Shown here one piece after another: positions 44,697 through 53,107 of a stretch of 64,000 nt of DNA. The notes beneath the pieces are model-generated. The model was not told the origin of the DNA. It did no database searches and saw only the letters and a list, made by a program, of their open reading frames with translations. How positions within the stretch are numbered: the stretch's first letter is position 1; every line of letters begins with the position of its first letter. The position numbers and the translations under genes were made by a program. The DNA lies in assembly GCA_002347025.1 (NCBI GenBank), contig DEAE01000024.1, positions 365,385 to 429,384 on the forward strand, written 5' to 3'. Source of the DNA: Acidobacteria bacterium UBA2990 (GTDB lineage: Bacteria > Acidobacteriota > Vicinamibacteria > Vicinamibacterales > UBA8438).

Positions 44697-45364
44697 CTGT
44701 TGGCCTGACCTTCCTGTCCCTGATGCCGGACATCGAGACCTGAGACCATGAAGATTGCCTCTTCAGCAATATTCGTCGCGTGATCGCCGACACGCTCAAG
44801 GTGCCGAGATATAAGAATCAAGTCTAGTGCTTGTTCAGTAATTGTCGTGTCAGAACACATCACCCCGACCAGTTCGTGAAATACCTGTTCTTTTAGTTCG
44901 TCCAGCTGATCATCTCGATTCAACACTTGTTGAGCCAAGGTCATATCCTGTTTAACGTAGGAATCTAGGGAATCACGAAGCATACCCTGCGCGATACTTC
45001 CCATTCTGGGGATGTCGATAAGCGGTTTGACAGATGGGTGTTCGAGATAGCGCAGTGTGGTTTCACCGATGTTAATTGCCAAGTCGCCGATTCTCTCGAG
45101 GTCGCTGTTGATCTTTACGCCCGTTACCACCACACGCAGCTCGGTCGATGGCAGTTGCTGTGCTTCGAGCAGTTGAAAGCATCTCTCATCAATTTCGAGA
45201 TGTAGTTGGTCGATTGGCTTATCGCCAGTCAATACCGCTTGGGCCATATCGTGATTACGCTCGACGAGCGCTTCGACAGCTGTTCGTACTTGTTCCTCCA
45301 CAGCTCCAGCCATCGCGAGCATCCGTTGTTTTAGATGTTCCAGATCCTTGGGAGGCACCGACAT
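44693..45364 (-). CDS. phoU: Phosphate-signalling protein PhoU
   Basis: A 223-residue all-helical protein with two three-helix PhoU domains. Each carries an acidic metal-cluster motif of the E/DxxxD type: DLERIGDLAINIGE in the first half and HLERVGDHATNIAEEAIF at the C-terminus. PhoU links the Pst transporter to PhoR and dampens the Pho response. No pstSCAB genes are in this window, so the partner transporter is elsewhere or replaced. It is the first gene of phoU-phoB-phoR, an order that differs from the E. coli arrangement (phoBR separate from pst-phoU). Confidence 0.92.
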   Translation of the reverse strand: MSVPPKDLEHLKQRMLAMAGAVEEQVRTAVEALVERNHDMAQAVLTGDKPIDQLHLEIDERCFQLLEAQQLPSTELRVVVTGVKINSDLERIGDLAINIGETTLRYLEHPSVKPLIDIPRMGSIAQGMLRDSLDSYVKQDMTLAQQVLNRDDQLDELKEQVFHELVGVMCSDTTITEQALDLILISRHLERVGDHATNIAEEAIFMVSGLDVRHQGQEGQANR

Positions 45365-45655
45365 AATTGCAAGATAGCACAGAGATGACCTTTCGACCGA
45401 TCAAACCGCAAGCACGGTGACATGAAAAGGTGCGCGGCGCAAAAAAGCGGTCCGCGTGCGACATAGTGACTGTTAGTTGGATGGTTGGCATTCAGGATGC
45501 CTGAATGTCATTACCGCCTGGAAGGAATCATGGAACCCGCTGAAGAGTGAAGTGAACGTGCCTAAGTGCGGGGTGACACGTTCGCTTGGAGAAGCTATAT
45601 CGCACGCGGTGAACTAACTTATTTACATGAGATCCCTGCTTCAGTAACGCTGCTA
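45365..45655. other. phoU upstream region
   Basis: About 290 bases lie between the phoU start and the end of the second response regulator gene. I see no gene. It contains the palindrome at 45489-45507 and a GC-rich inverted repeat (CGCGG...CCGCG near 45434-45460). One isolated Pho-box-like half site (GTGACAT at 45417-45423) lacks a partner at 11-bp spacing. The phoU promoter is expected here. Confidence 0.4.
45489..45507. promoter_or_regulatory. Perfect 8-bp inverted repeat upstream of phoU
   Basis: CATTCAGG and CCTGAATG are exact inverted copies separated by ATG, 125 bases before the phoU start and 149 bases after the second regulator gene. The short three-base centre suits a dimeric protein-binding site better than an RNA hairpin. 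It could be an operator for phoU-phoB-phoR or part of a terminator for the upstream gene. The binding protein is unknown. Confidence 0.4.
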
Positions 45656-46357
45656 CTAGGCAGACATGCCGAGGCTGGCGTCGTCAAGAAACCTGTATCC
45701 GATCCCGAACACGGTTTCGATATGTTTTCCTGCTTGTCCCAGCTTGGAGCGCAATCGGCCCAAATGAACGTCGACGGTACGCTCATCGACCGAATCTCCG
45801 TTGCCCCAGACTCGATCTAAGAGTCTGTCACGAGACATGACTCGGTTTCGGTTTTCTACTAGGCATCGTAGGATTTGGAATTCTCGGCGGGTGAGCTTAA
45901 CTGGTCGTTTGTCGACCCTAACTTCAACTCCGGCAAAATCCGCGGTCAGACGCTGTCCCTCGTACACGTCGGAAGACTGCAATCCTGATGTGGCACGGCG
46001 CGATACTGCTCGGGCGCGAGCTGTTAGTTCCCGAAGGCCGAACGGCTTTGTTACGTAATCATCTGCACCGAGTTCAAAGGCCCTTACCCTGTCGGTCTCA
46101 CTGGTCCGAGCCGTCACCACGATGATCGGCATCTCTGTTCCACGTTTGCGTGCCCGTAACCTGCGGCACAAGGAAAATCCGTCAATGTCAGGAAGATTGA
46201 GGTCAAGGATCATGACATCTGGTGGGTCTGCATCAACTGCTTGTAAGGCAGCTGAGCCTGTGCCCACAACATCAATCTGGCCCACGCCCTCCCTGCGGAA
46301 CGCTGTCTGAATCACCGTGGCGATGTCGCCGTCATCCTCTACTACCAATACTCTCAT
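45656..46357 (-). CDS. OmpR/PhoB-type response regulator (second)
   Basis: About 233 residues from the ATG at 46357 (MRVLVVEDDGD). A longer frame to 46513 would add an implausible hydrophobic extension before the receiver. The receiver has D52 in VMILDLNLPDIDG, IIVVTA and VTKPFGLRELTAR. The DNA-binding domain has LTRREFQILRCLVENRNRVMSRDRLLDRVWG and ERTVDVHLGRLRSKL with GYRF at the end. No kinase gene is directly attached, so it either shares PhoR or is driven by a distant sensor. It is divergent from the TonB receptor gene and shares its 299-base control region. Which of the two regulators is the functional PhoB is open. Confidence 0.88.
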   Translation of the reverse strand: MRVLVVEDDGDIATVIQTAFRREGVGQIDVVGTGSAALQAVDADPPDVMILDLNLPDIDGFSLCRRLRARKRGTEMPIIVVTARTSETDRVRAFELGADDYVTKPFGLRELTARARAVSRRATSGLQSSDVYEGQRLTADFAGVEVRVDKRPVKLTRREFQILRCLVENRNRVMSRDRLLDRVWGNGDSVDERTVDVHLGRLRSKLGQAGKHIETVFGIGYRFLDDASLGMSA

Positions 46358-46394
46358 CTTGAAAGGAATCTTATTGCTGAGGTATTTCGCTTCA

Positions 46395-46423
46395 ATGACG
46401 ACTTGGTAAATTGTGAGTAAACA
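46395..46423 (-). promoter_or_regulatory. Weak candidate Pho-box array for the second response regulator
   Basis: Read on the minus strand, heptamers TGTTTAC, AATTTAC and TCGTCAT occur with exact 11-base periodicity, 38-66 bases before the regulator's ATG. Only the third is close to the usual CTGTCAT-type heptamer, so this is suggestive rather than convincing. It points in the direction expected for autoregulation. No good -10 element sits at the required distance. Confidence 0.3.
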
Positions 46424-46523
46424 GGCTGGTGTTACTGGCTTTATCCAAAAACATTTGAACAGCACGAGCAAAACCAAGGTTGCGAGAGCCACAGCGTTCT
46501 GCCTCTCTGACAAATTTACTTCG

Positions 46524-46568
46524 GTGTAACCTCTGTGTCATTTAGCTGCAACAAGCCATCGGTACTCT
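46524..46568 (+). promoter_or_regulatory. Pho-box promoter upstream of TonB receptor
   Basis: Three heptamers, GTGTAAC (46524-46530), GTGTCAT (46535-46541) and CTGCAAC (46546-46552), lie in direct repeat with exact 11-base spacing. This is the known layout of PhoB sites (CTGTCAT/CTGTAAC-like heptamers plus 4-base spacers). A hexamer TACTCT (46563-46568), usable as a -10, begins 10 bases after the last heptamer, the distance found in PhoB-activated promoters where the box replaces the -35. Transcription would start near 46575 and give a leader of about 80 bases before the ATG at 46657. The presence of phoU-phoB-phoR next door supports the reading. Confidence 0.65.
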
Positions 46569-46656
46569 TACACTCGTGATAGCAGTTCGGTCTTGTTCGC
46601 CCGGTCGACTCGATGGTCATCCGACCGTTCACCGGGATCCTCGAGGAAAGAAAATC

Positions 46657-49404
46657 ATGCAACAGCGGTCGTGGCGGTGGTGTGCCATCGTGGTGTTTAT
46701 GTGGGTTTCACCTGGCTGGGCTCAGACTACAGGTGAGATTGTCGGGGTCGTGATCGATCAAGCTAACGCGATCTCGCTACCAGGGGTACCGGTCGAAGTC
46801 ATTGGTACTGACCAAATTGTTTACACCGACCTCGACGGCCGTTACGCGCTGACAGTTCCCGCTGGTCAGCAACAAATCAAAATTTCCCTGGGCGGTTACG
46901 CCGAACAGCTTGTGAATGTTGAGGTAAGTGCAGGTTCTGTCGTCGAGGTGCAAGTTTCGATGACGACCAATAGCTTTTCGGAAGAAGTCATCGTCGTGGC
47001 CTCGAGCTTGGACGAAGACACTGCGACGGCTGGAGCCCAATTGATGTTGCGAATGCGGGCACCGTCCGTCCAAGACAATATTGGAGCGCTCGAGATGCGC
47101 GCTAACAACGCTTCCGATGCTGCTGATGCGATGAGTCGAGTTACCGGGGTGTCCGTTGTGGACAACCAGTCTGTATTCGTGCGTGGCCTTGGTGAGCGAT
47201 ACAGTACTACAACCTTCGATGGTGCTGCATTGCCCTCAACTGAACCAGATAAACGGGTGGTTCCCCTAGACTTGTTCCCAACTGGACTGATTGATAGCGT
47301 CCAAGTCAGCAAGACCTACACTCCTGATAAACCGTCACAGTTTGCGGGCGGCCTGGTTGAAATTATTCCCCTCAAAATGCCGGCTCAGACAGCGGCCGAA
47401 TTCTCTATTGGCGGTGCTCATAACTCAGTATCAACAGGCAAGGCTGGTCTTAGCTATGCCGGCGGAAGCCCTTGGACTGGCTATGACGACGGTAGTAGGG
47501 GACTCCCAAGCAACTTTCCTAATCGGAAGGTTATTCGTGGTGGCCGATTTACGAGCCACGAAGTGGGGTTCCTCAACGATCAGTTAGAAACCCTCGGTGA
47601 ATCATTTCGGAATACCTGGGACCCTAGGGAGAAAAAGTTGCCGATGAACCAGTCCTACAATGGACTTTTTGGCGGTCGTTTTGGGAATCTTGGTGTTGTC
47701 CTGACTGGACGCCATTCGCAAAATTCGCAACTCACGAACGAGAAACAGACCTTCTACAAAATCGGCCAGAATTCGACTGTCGAACGGTTCAATGGTCCGT
47801 ACGATTTCCAGAACACAACATTTGGGGCCACGGCTGGTGCTGTGGGAAACGTGGCCTATCAACTGTCTCCAGACCATCGGTTGTCATTCGATAATCTGTA
47901 TACCCACGTTGGCACCGATTCGACCCGTACCTTCGAAGGGTTTAACAATGATGCCGACAATAACATTCGTAACCAACGTCTGTTCTTTGTCGAAGAGCAG
48001 ATGAGGTCCCACCAAGTCGGCGGCGACCACTTGTTCTCAAACGCATCAAGTAGCCGCCTTGACTGGAAGCTGGCTTACTCGTTGGCAGACCGAGAAGAAC
48101 CGGACCTGCGTGAAGTTCTCTACGAGTTCGACCCAGCACGAGAGGCATATGTGTTGGCTGATGAGTCGCAAAGTGGCCTTCGCCAATTTAACGATCTCGA
48201 CGATGAAAGTGTCCAGTTTAACGCGAACTGGTCGTCCGTGGTTCGTGTTGCCGGATTGCCGGCCCAATTGAAGGTAGGCACCTCATACATTGGTCGAAGC
48301 CGTGATTTCTCGTCGAGGCGTTTCCGGTTTAACCCGATCAACACATCTGGTCTAAATTTGGCCTTGCCTGCAGAAGAGCTGTTCACTCAGGAAAATATAG
48401 GTCCGAAATTTCAACTAAAGGAAGAAACGCGTCCCACCGATACCTACACGGCTGATCAAGAGACTGCTTCTGGCTACGGCATGCTCGACATGCCGTTGTC
48501 CGCTCGGGCTCGGCTTGTCGCGGGTCTACGAGTGGAAATGTTTCAGCAGACCGTCGATACGTTCGACCCGTTCGTGCGTGAAGTTGGAGACAACCCAACG
48601 ATTCTCCGGGCCCAACTGGACGAGAACAACCTGTTCCCTGCAGCAAATTTCGTCTACTCCTTAGCACCCAATCAGAATCTCCGCTTCGGAGTCAGCCAAA
48701 CGGTTAACCGGCCTGAATTCCGTGAATTGGCCCCATTCGAGTTCACCGATGTAGTAGGTGGGCGAGCTGTTGTCGGAAACCTCAACCTGCAGCAATCACT
48801 AATCCAAAATATTGACCTTCGGTGGGAGTTATTTCCCGGTGCCGAGGAGGTTATTTCAGCAGGCTTCTTCTATAAGAATTTCAACAAGCCAATCGAGCGA
48901 ATTGTTGAACCTACGGCTCAACTGCGAACATCGTTCACCAACGCTGTCTCCGCGCAGAACGCTGGCTTCGAGCTTGAGGCGAGAAAACTGTTTAGCGAAT
49001 TTGTCCTCATAGGTGCTAACTACACTTACGTCGACTCAGAAGTCAGACTCGATGCGGCCGCTAGACAAGTCCAGACTTCACTCGTGCGCTCACTGGCAGG
49101 AACTTCGAAGAACCTCTTTAACCTAGTATTAGAGGGGCGTGGCATGGGGTATTCCGCCCGACTTCTCTGGAACTTCTATGATGACCGCATAAGCGACGTT
49201 GGGTCGCTGGGTCTGCCAGACATTGTTGAGCGGGCTCGCAATTCGATCGATTTAGTCCTCTCTAAACGATTTAACTCGCTCAGTTTTAAGTTGGCAATCG
49301 GCAACTTGACCGACAGGCCGTTTGTTTTTTCGCAAGGTGGTCTCGACCAGCGACGTTTCCTTCTGGGTCGGACGATGAGCTTTGGCCTCACGGTGCACCC
49401 ATGA
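46657..49404 (+). CDS. TonB-dependent outer-membrane receptor, probably phosphate-starvation induced
   Basis: About 915 residues from the ATG at 46657 (GAGGAAAG upstream). A signal peptide (CAIVVFMWVSPGWAQ) is followed by a carboxypeptidase-regulatory-like beta-sandwich (TGEIVGVVIDQANAISLPGV, DLDGRYALTVPAG). The plug domain has MSRVTGVSVVDNQSVFVRGL, GERYSTTTFDGAALPS and LIDSVQVSKTYTPDKPSQFAGG, and a 22-strand-type barrel ends in FGLTVHP. Strands such as LAPNQNLRFGVSQTVNRPEFREL are typical of the OmpA-like/CirA TonB class. The Pho-box promoter and neighbours suggest uptake of a phosphorus compound, perhaps an organic phosphoester, but the ligand is inferred only from context. Confidence 0.9.
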   Translation: MQQRSWRWCAIVVFMWVSPGWAQTTGEIVGVVIDQANAISLPGVPVEVIGTDQIVYTDLDGRYALTVPAGQQQIKISLGGYAEQLVNVEVSAGSVVEVQVSMTTNSFSEEVIVVASSLDEDTATAGAQLMLRMRAPSVQDNIGALEMRANNASDAADAMSRVTGVSVVDNQSVFVRGLGERYSTTTFDGAALPSTEPDKRVVPLDLFPTGLIDSVQVSKTYTPDKPSQFAGGLVEIIPLKMPAQTAAEFSIGGAHNSVSTGKAGLSYAGGSPWTGYDDGSRGLPSNFPNRKVIRGGRFTSHEVGFLNDQLETLGESFRNTWDPREKKLPMNQSYNGLFGGRFGNLGVVLTGRHSQNSQLTNEKQTFYKIGQNSTVERFNGPYDFQNTTFGATAGAVGNVAYQLSPDHRLSFDNLYTHVGTDSTRTFEGFNNDADNNIRNQRLFFVEEQMRSHQVGGDHLFSNASSSRLDWKLAYSLADREEPDLREVLYEFDPAREAYVLADESQSGLRQFNDLDDESVQFNANWSSVVRVAGLPAQLKVGTSYIGRSRDFSSRRFRFNPINTSGLNLALPAEELFTQENIGPKFQLKEETRPTDTYTADQETASGYGMLDMPLSARARLVAGLRVEMFQQTVDTFDPFVREVGDNPTILRAQLDENNLFPAANFVYSLAPNQNLRFGVSQTVNRPEFRELAPFEFTDVVGGRAVVGNLNLQQSLIQNIDLRWELFPGAEEVISAGFFYKNFNKPIERIVEPTAQLRTSFTNAVSAQNAGFELEARKLFSEFVLIGANYTYVDSEVRLDAAARQVQTSLVRSLAGTSKNLFNLVLEGRGMGYSARLLWNFYDDRISDVGSLGLPDIVERARNSIDLVLSKRFNSLSFKLAIGNLTDRPFVFSQGGLDQRRFLLGRTMSFGLTVHP

Positions 49405-49475
49405 CGAGGGAAAGATTTGTGAATTGTTTAGCTGGATTCAGTAACCAAGAACAATTGCCCTCAGGGAAAATTTGT

Positions 49476-50867
49476 ATGTCGATATCCAACAAAATTCAGA
49501 AAATGCGACACATCGGGCATCACATGGTAGCGGTATTCGCACTTGCTGTTATTGCAATCACGCTGGCCGGAGAACCAACGTTTAGTCAATCAACTACATC
49601 ATGTCGTGCGCTACGCGGCGTGGATAAACAAGTGTGTGTGGTCAAAGGTCGGATTACCACTGACACCACTTGGGACAACGGTAGTTACTGGGTTCTCCGT
49701 GGCGCGGTATTTGTCGAGGCACCAGCTCGACTAACGATCAATGCGGGCACCGAGATCTTCGGCGAATATGCTACGAATGGCACTCTCATCATTTCCAGAA
49801 ACGCACAGATTTTAGCCAATGGCACTGCTGCTGAACCGATCGTAATGAGCAGTGACCAGCCAATTGGTGAGCGGGGGCGTGGTGATTGGGGTGGCTTGAT
49901 TATCAATGGGAACGCCCCACTAAATGTTCCAGGGAGCCAGTCAGTGGGTGAGGGAGATACCGGCGTATATGGCGGCACCAATCCTGCCGACGACAGCGGG
50001 CACCTTCGCTACATACGTGTAGAATTTGCTGGAACTGAGTTCAGCCCAGACAATGAGCTGAACGGTATTGCTTTCCAGGGAGTTGGGAATCAAACAGAAG
50101 TTGACCACGTCATGGTCAAGTTCAATAAGGACGATGGATTCGAGTTTTTCGGTGGAACCGTGGAAGTGAAACACATCGTGTTCCATGGAATCGCGGATGA
50201 TAGCATCGACTGGACAGATGGTTGGACCGGCAAGGGCCAGTTCATTATTGTCGTACAGAGTGGTGATGACGCCGACCAGGGGATCGAAGCTGACAACAAC
50301 GGAGACAATAATAATCTCACCCCAAGGTCGAACCCGACCCTCTACAATCTCACGTTGGTTGGCGATCCTGACTCGAATGAGGGCAAAGAGAGTGATATTG
50401 GCATACTGTTTCGTGAGGGGACTTCTGCAACAGTGCGGAACTTCATCGTGACCGGATTTAAGGAGGCGTCCATTGATGTTGACCACACGGCAACCTTTGA
50501 GCAGGTCAGGAATGGCAACCTGACCCTTGGGAGTGGCATCATCTATGGCAATTGTTTGGTTAGTAAATGTGTTGGCCAATTTCGTCCAGATAGGGACGAC
50601 CAAGAAGCGCACGTTACAACGGCCGCATTTGTTACAGAGAGTTCTAATGTGTCGTTCGTTGACCCACAGTTAGTGGACCCATACAACCTCAAGAACCCGA
50701 ATTTCCAACCGATGGCCCTTTCTCCAGCTCTGAGCGGGGCTGTCGCGCCGAGCGTACCGCCCAGCGATGGCTTCTTCGATATTGCTAACTTTATTGGTGC
50801 GGTCGGACCCGCTGGGGGGGGACAGGATACTTGGTGGCAGAACTGGACCGACTTTGCCGTAAACTAA
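49476..50867 (+). CDS. Secreted beta-helix-like surface protein
   Basis: About 463 residues from the ATG at 49476 (AGGGAAA upstream); the frame extends back to 49401, overlapping the receptor stop. Signal peptide with core VAVFALAVIAITLAGEPTFSQ. The mature protein shows parallel beta-helix-like rungs (LTINAGTEIFGEY, GTLIISRNAQILANGTAAEPIVMSS, GDWGGLIINGNAPL, LRYIRVEFAG, GFEFFGGTVEVKHIVF) and Asp/Asn-rich turns (DDADQGIEADNNGDNNN) that could bind calcium. Similar proteins sit beside TonB receptors in several Gram-negative phyla and may be surface partners. It is co-directional with the receptor, so it probably shares the Pho-box promoter. Function not known. Confidence 0.8.
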   Translation: MSISNKIQKMRHIGHHMVAVFALAVIAITLAGEPTFSQSTTSCRALRGVDKQVCVVKGRITTDTTWDNGSYWVLRGAVFVEAPARLTINAGTEIFGEYATNGTLIISRNAQILANGTAAEPIVMSSDQPIGERGRGDWGGLIINGNAPLNVPGSQSVGEGDTGVYGGTNPADDSGHLRYIRVEFAGTEFSPDNELNGIAFQGVGNQTEVDHVMVKFNKDDGFEFFGGTVEVKHIVFHGIADDSIDWTDGWTGKGQFIIVVQSGDDADQGIEADNNGDNNNLTPRSNPTLYNLTLVGDPDSNEGKESDIGILFREGTSATVRNFIVTGFKEASIDVDHTATFEQVRNGNLTLGSGIIYGNCLVSKCVGQFRPDRDDQEAHVTTAAFVTESSNVSFVDPQLVDPYNLKNPNFQPMALSPALSGAVAPSVPPSDGFFDIANFIGAVGPAGGGQDTWWQNWTDFAVN

Positions 50868-51409
50868 CTGTCATCTTGGTCCCAATTTACCAACAGAATC
50901 CCTTTTGTCTCCAGACGGGTGGGCTTTTGTTCGTCTTTTTCGCCCTGTTACTCGCGGGTTGCAATTCTAAGACCCTGCCGTCTCTAACGAATCCGCAAGC
51001 GTCGTCTGAGGCTCTGGCGCTTGCTGTTCTCGATGCCCTCAGAACTGAAGATATAGACCAACTTGGATCATTGGCTCTTAACGGTCAGGAGTTTCGAGAC
51101 GTTGTCTGGCCTGAGCTTCCGTCGAGCCGTCCAGAACGCGGTCTTCCAGTGTCCTATGCTTGGAATGATCTGAACCAAAAGAGTCGGAACGCCCTCAAGA
51201 GGCTTGTGAACCGGTGGGGAGGGCGAGCGTTTACCCTTTTAGGGACCGCCTATGACGGCGAGACAACACATTACGAAACATTTAGTGTCCACCGTGAGAC
51301 TCGGCTGCATCTCCGTGATGACAACGGTGAAGAGCACGAAGTTCACCTTTATGGTTCAACATTGGTTCGAGGGAATGAGTTCAAGGTCTTCAGCTTCGTT
51401 GTCGATTGA
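50831..51409 (+). CDS. Putative lipoprotein downstream of the TonB locus
   Basis: Up to 192 residues. A lipobox (FFALLLAGC, Cys at about residue 43) marks it as a lipoprotein. The start is unusual: TTG at 50831 or GTG at 50834, within the end of the preceding gene and behind an AGGA. This implies coupling but gives a long N-terminal region before the hydrophobic core; a TTG at 50876 is another option. The mature part has an ALALAVLDALRTEDIDQLGSLAL helix-like start and ends in a beta-rich HYETFSVHRETRLHLRD...EVHLYGSTLVRGNEFKVFSF. No family recognised. Third member of the proposed Pho-regulated run. Confidence 0.7.
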   Translation: MVAELDRLCRKLTVILVPIYQQNPFCLQTGGLLFVFFALLLAGCNSKTLPSLTNPQASSEALALAVLDALRTEDIDQLGSLALNGQEFRDVVWPELPSSRPERGLPVSYAWNDLNQKSRNALKRLVNRWGGRAFTLLGTAYDGETTHYETFSVHRETRLHLRDDNGEEHEVHLYGSTLVRGNEFKVFSFVVD

Positions 51410-51529
51410 CCGGCCAGATTTCAATTAACGAGACAGCTGAACTAGTTCGAGAAGTTCAGATGGTTCTCGGCCATCGGTTCGCCCTCTGGTGGACCTCGAT
51501 CGGGGACCTCTGTAGGCGAGAGTGCCGAT

Positions 51530-52954
51530 ATGACGAGACGTCGTGATTTTAGGCAGACGAAAATTGTCTGCACCTTGGGTCCAGCGAGTGCTTCACCGGA
51601 ATGTATTGAAGCACTCGCACGAGCTGGTATGAACGTGGCACGGCTCAATATGTCGCACGGTAATCACGAGAGCCACCGACAGGTGATCCGCCATATCCAG
51701 AATCTCAATCCTCAGCTGAATCACCCAGTCGCGATCCTGATCGACCTTCAGGGACCAGCTATCCGAACCGGAGAAAGGCATGGGCAATTGGATCTGAAAG
51801 TTGGACAGGTCCTTTCGATTACGGTTGCACCTATCGAAGATCCAGAAGCAAAAAGCATCCACGTTGATTACCAGGATATGGTTCACCAACTCAATATTGG
51901 TGATCGGGTTACCGTCGATAACGGACTGATCAACTTAGAAGTCCTCGACACTGGCGAACACGAGCTTAGGTGTCGAGTCCTTGACGGTGGCACACTTGGC
52001 TCGAGGAAGCACATCAATCTTCCTGGGGTGCGTGTTAATTTACCGTCAATCTCGGGTCAGGACCGAGAGGATATCCGTTTTGCACTGGAGCAGGATGCCG
52101 ACTTCCTAGCCCTGTCTTTTGTTCGTAACGCTGAAGCCTTGAGTGATGCGAGGCAGGTCATTGATGACGCAGGTGGGCATCACATTAGGCTGATTGCCAA
52201 GATTGAAAACCAGGAAGGCCTCGATAATCTCGAAGAGATCACGGCGGCGGCTGACGGAATCATGGTTGCAAGAGGAGATCTCGGCGTTGAAGTCGAGTTT
52301 GCGGAACTACCTGTCGCCCAACGGAACATGGTGCGTCAGTGCGCAGTGGCCGGTAAGCCGGTCATTCTAGCGACCCATTTGCTCGAGTCGATGATTGATA
52401 GCCCGATGCCTACGCGAGCTGAAGTCACGGATGTTGCGACTGCTGTCGACGAACAGGTGGACGCCGTTATGCTTAGCGGAGAAACGGCGACCGGGAAGTA
52501 TCCAGTGCGTTGCGTGGAAGTGCTTGATCGCATCGCCAGACGGATCGAAAAAGCCGACAATTTGGAATTCTATAAGTACCGAAAACCTGTATCACTACGA
52601 GATCATCTGGCTCGAAGTGCATGTCGACTTGCAGATTCACTGCGAGCACCCGCCGTCGTGGTGATAACGCGTCGAGGGGTACTTGGCCAGCTCGTTAGTA
52701 GCTTTCGTCCACAAACCGCTATAGTTTACGCATTTACCAACAGTCCAGCAGCTCACCGACAACTCTGGTTGTGCCACTCAGTTGTGCCCTTCAGGATGGA
52801 TCTGTCTGACGATCCGGATGACACAATAGCAGCTGCATTTCAGCGATTGCGAAGCCATGACCGCCTTGAACCTGGAGATCCGGTGGTAGTTGTGTCAGAT
52901 GTTGCAGCAGGAAGTAGAACCGTGACCGCGATTCAAGTTCGGAATGTCGAATGA
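51530..52954 (+). CDS. pyk: Pyruvate kinase
   Basis: A 474-residue cytoplasmic enzyme converting phosphoenolpyruvate and ADP to pyruvate and ATP. The N-terminal barrel has TKIVCTLGPASASPECIEAL and ARLNMSHG. The B domain follows (about residues 72-165). The active-site stretch IAKIENQEGLDNL includes the catalytic Lys, with MVARGDLGVEV after it, and the potassium/Mg-binding residues are in place. The C-terminal allosteric domain has LADSLRAPAVVVITRRG and ends SRTVTAIQVRNVE. Length and motif order are normal. It stands alone, 120 bases after the lipoprotein gene and converging on rdgB. Confidence 0.95.
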   Translation: MTRRRDFRQTKIVCTLGPASASPECIEALARAGMNVARLNMSHGNHESHRQVIRHIQNLNPQLNHPVAILIDLQGPAIRTGERHGQLDLKVGQVLSITVAPIEDPEAKSIHVDYQDMVHQLNIGDRVTVDNGLINLEVLDTGEHELRCRVLDGGTLGSRKHINLPGVRVNLPSISGQDREDIRFALEQDADFLALSFVRNAEALSDARQVIDDAGGHHIRLIAKIENQEGLDNLEEITAAADGIMVARGDLGVEVEFAELPVAQRNMVRQCAVAGKPVILATHLLESMIDSPMPTRAEVTDVATAVDEQVDAVMLSGETATGKYPVRCVEVLDRIARRIEKADNLEFYKYRKPVSLRDHLARSACRLADSLRAPAVVVITRRGVLGQLVSSFRPQTAIVYAFTNSPAAHRQLWLCHSVVPFRMDLSDDPDDTIAAAFQRLRSHDRLEPGDPVVVVSDVAAGSRTVTAIQVRNVE

Positions 52955-53107
52955 GAGATTAGTTCAGGCTCTCATTGTGGTTGTATCTAACCGACTGAAC
53001 TAGATTGACAAGAGTCTGGAACGGTTGAGCTTGTGTTTGACTTGCGGAAGAGCCAGAGATTTTATAGCCGGAATAATGTTTACTCTCCTTGGTAGAGGAA
53101 GTTTTTT

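Noticed and set aside
45384..45423. Pho-box-like heptamers before phoU (GTGACAT and GATGACC)
   Set aside because: The two are 33 bases apart and the two intervening 11-base positions do not match, so there is no contiguous array.
46358..46513. N-terminal hydrophobic extension of the second response regulator
   Set aside because: Receiver domains begin at MRVLVVEDDGD; the extension would cover the divergent promoter region and has no ribosome-binding site.
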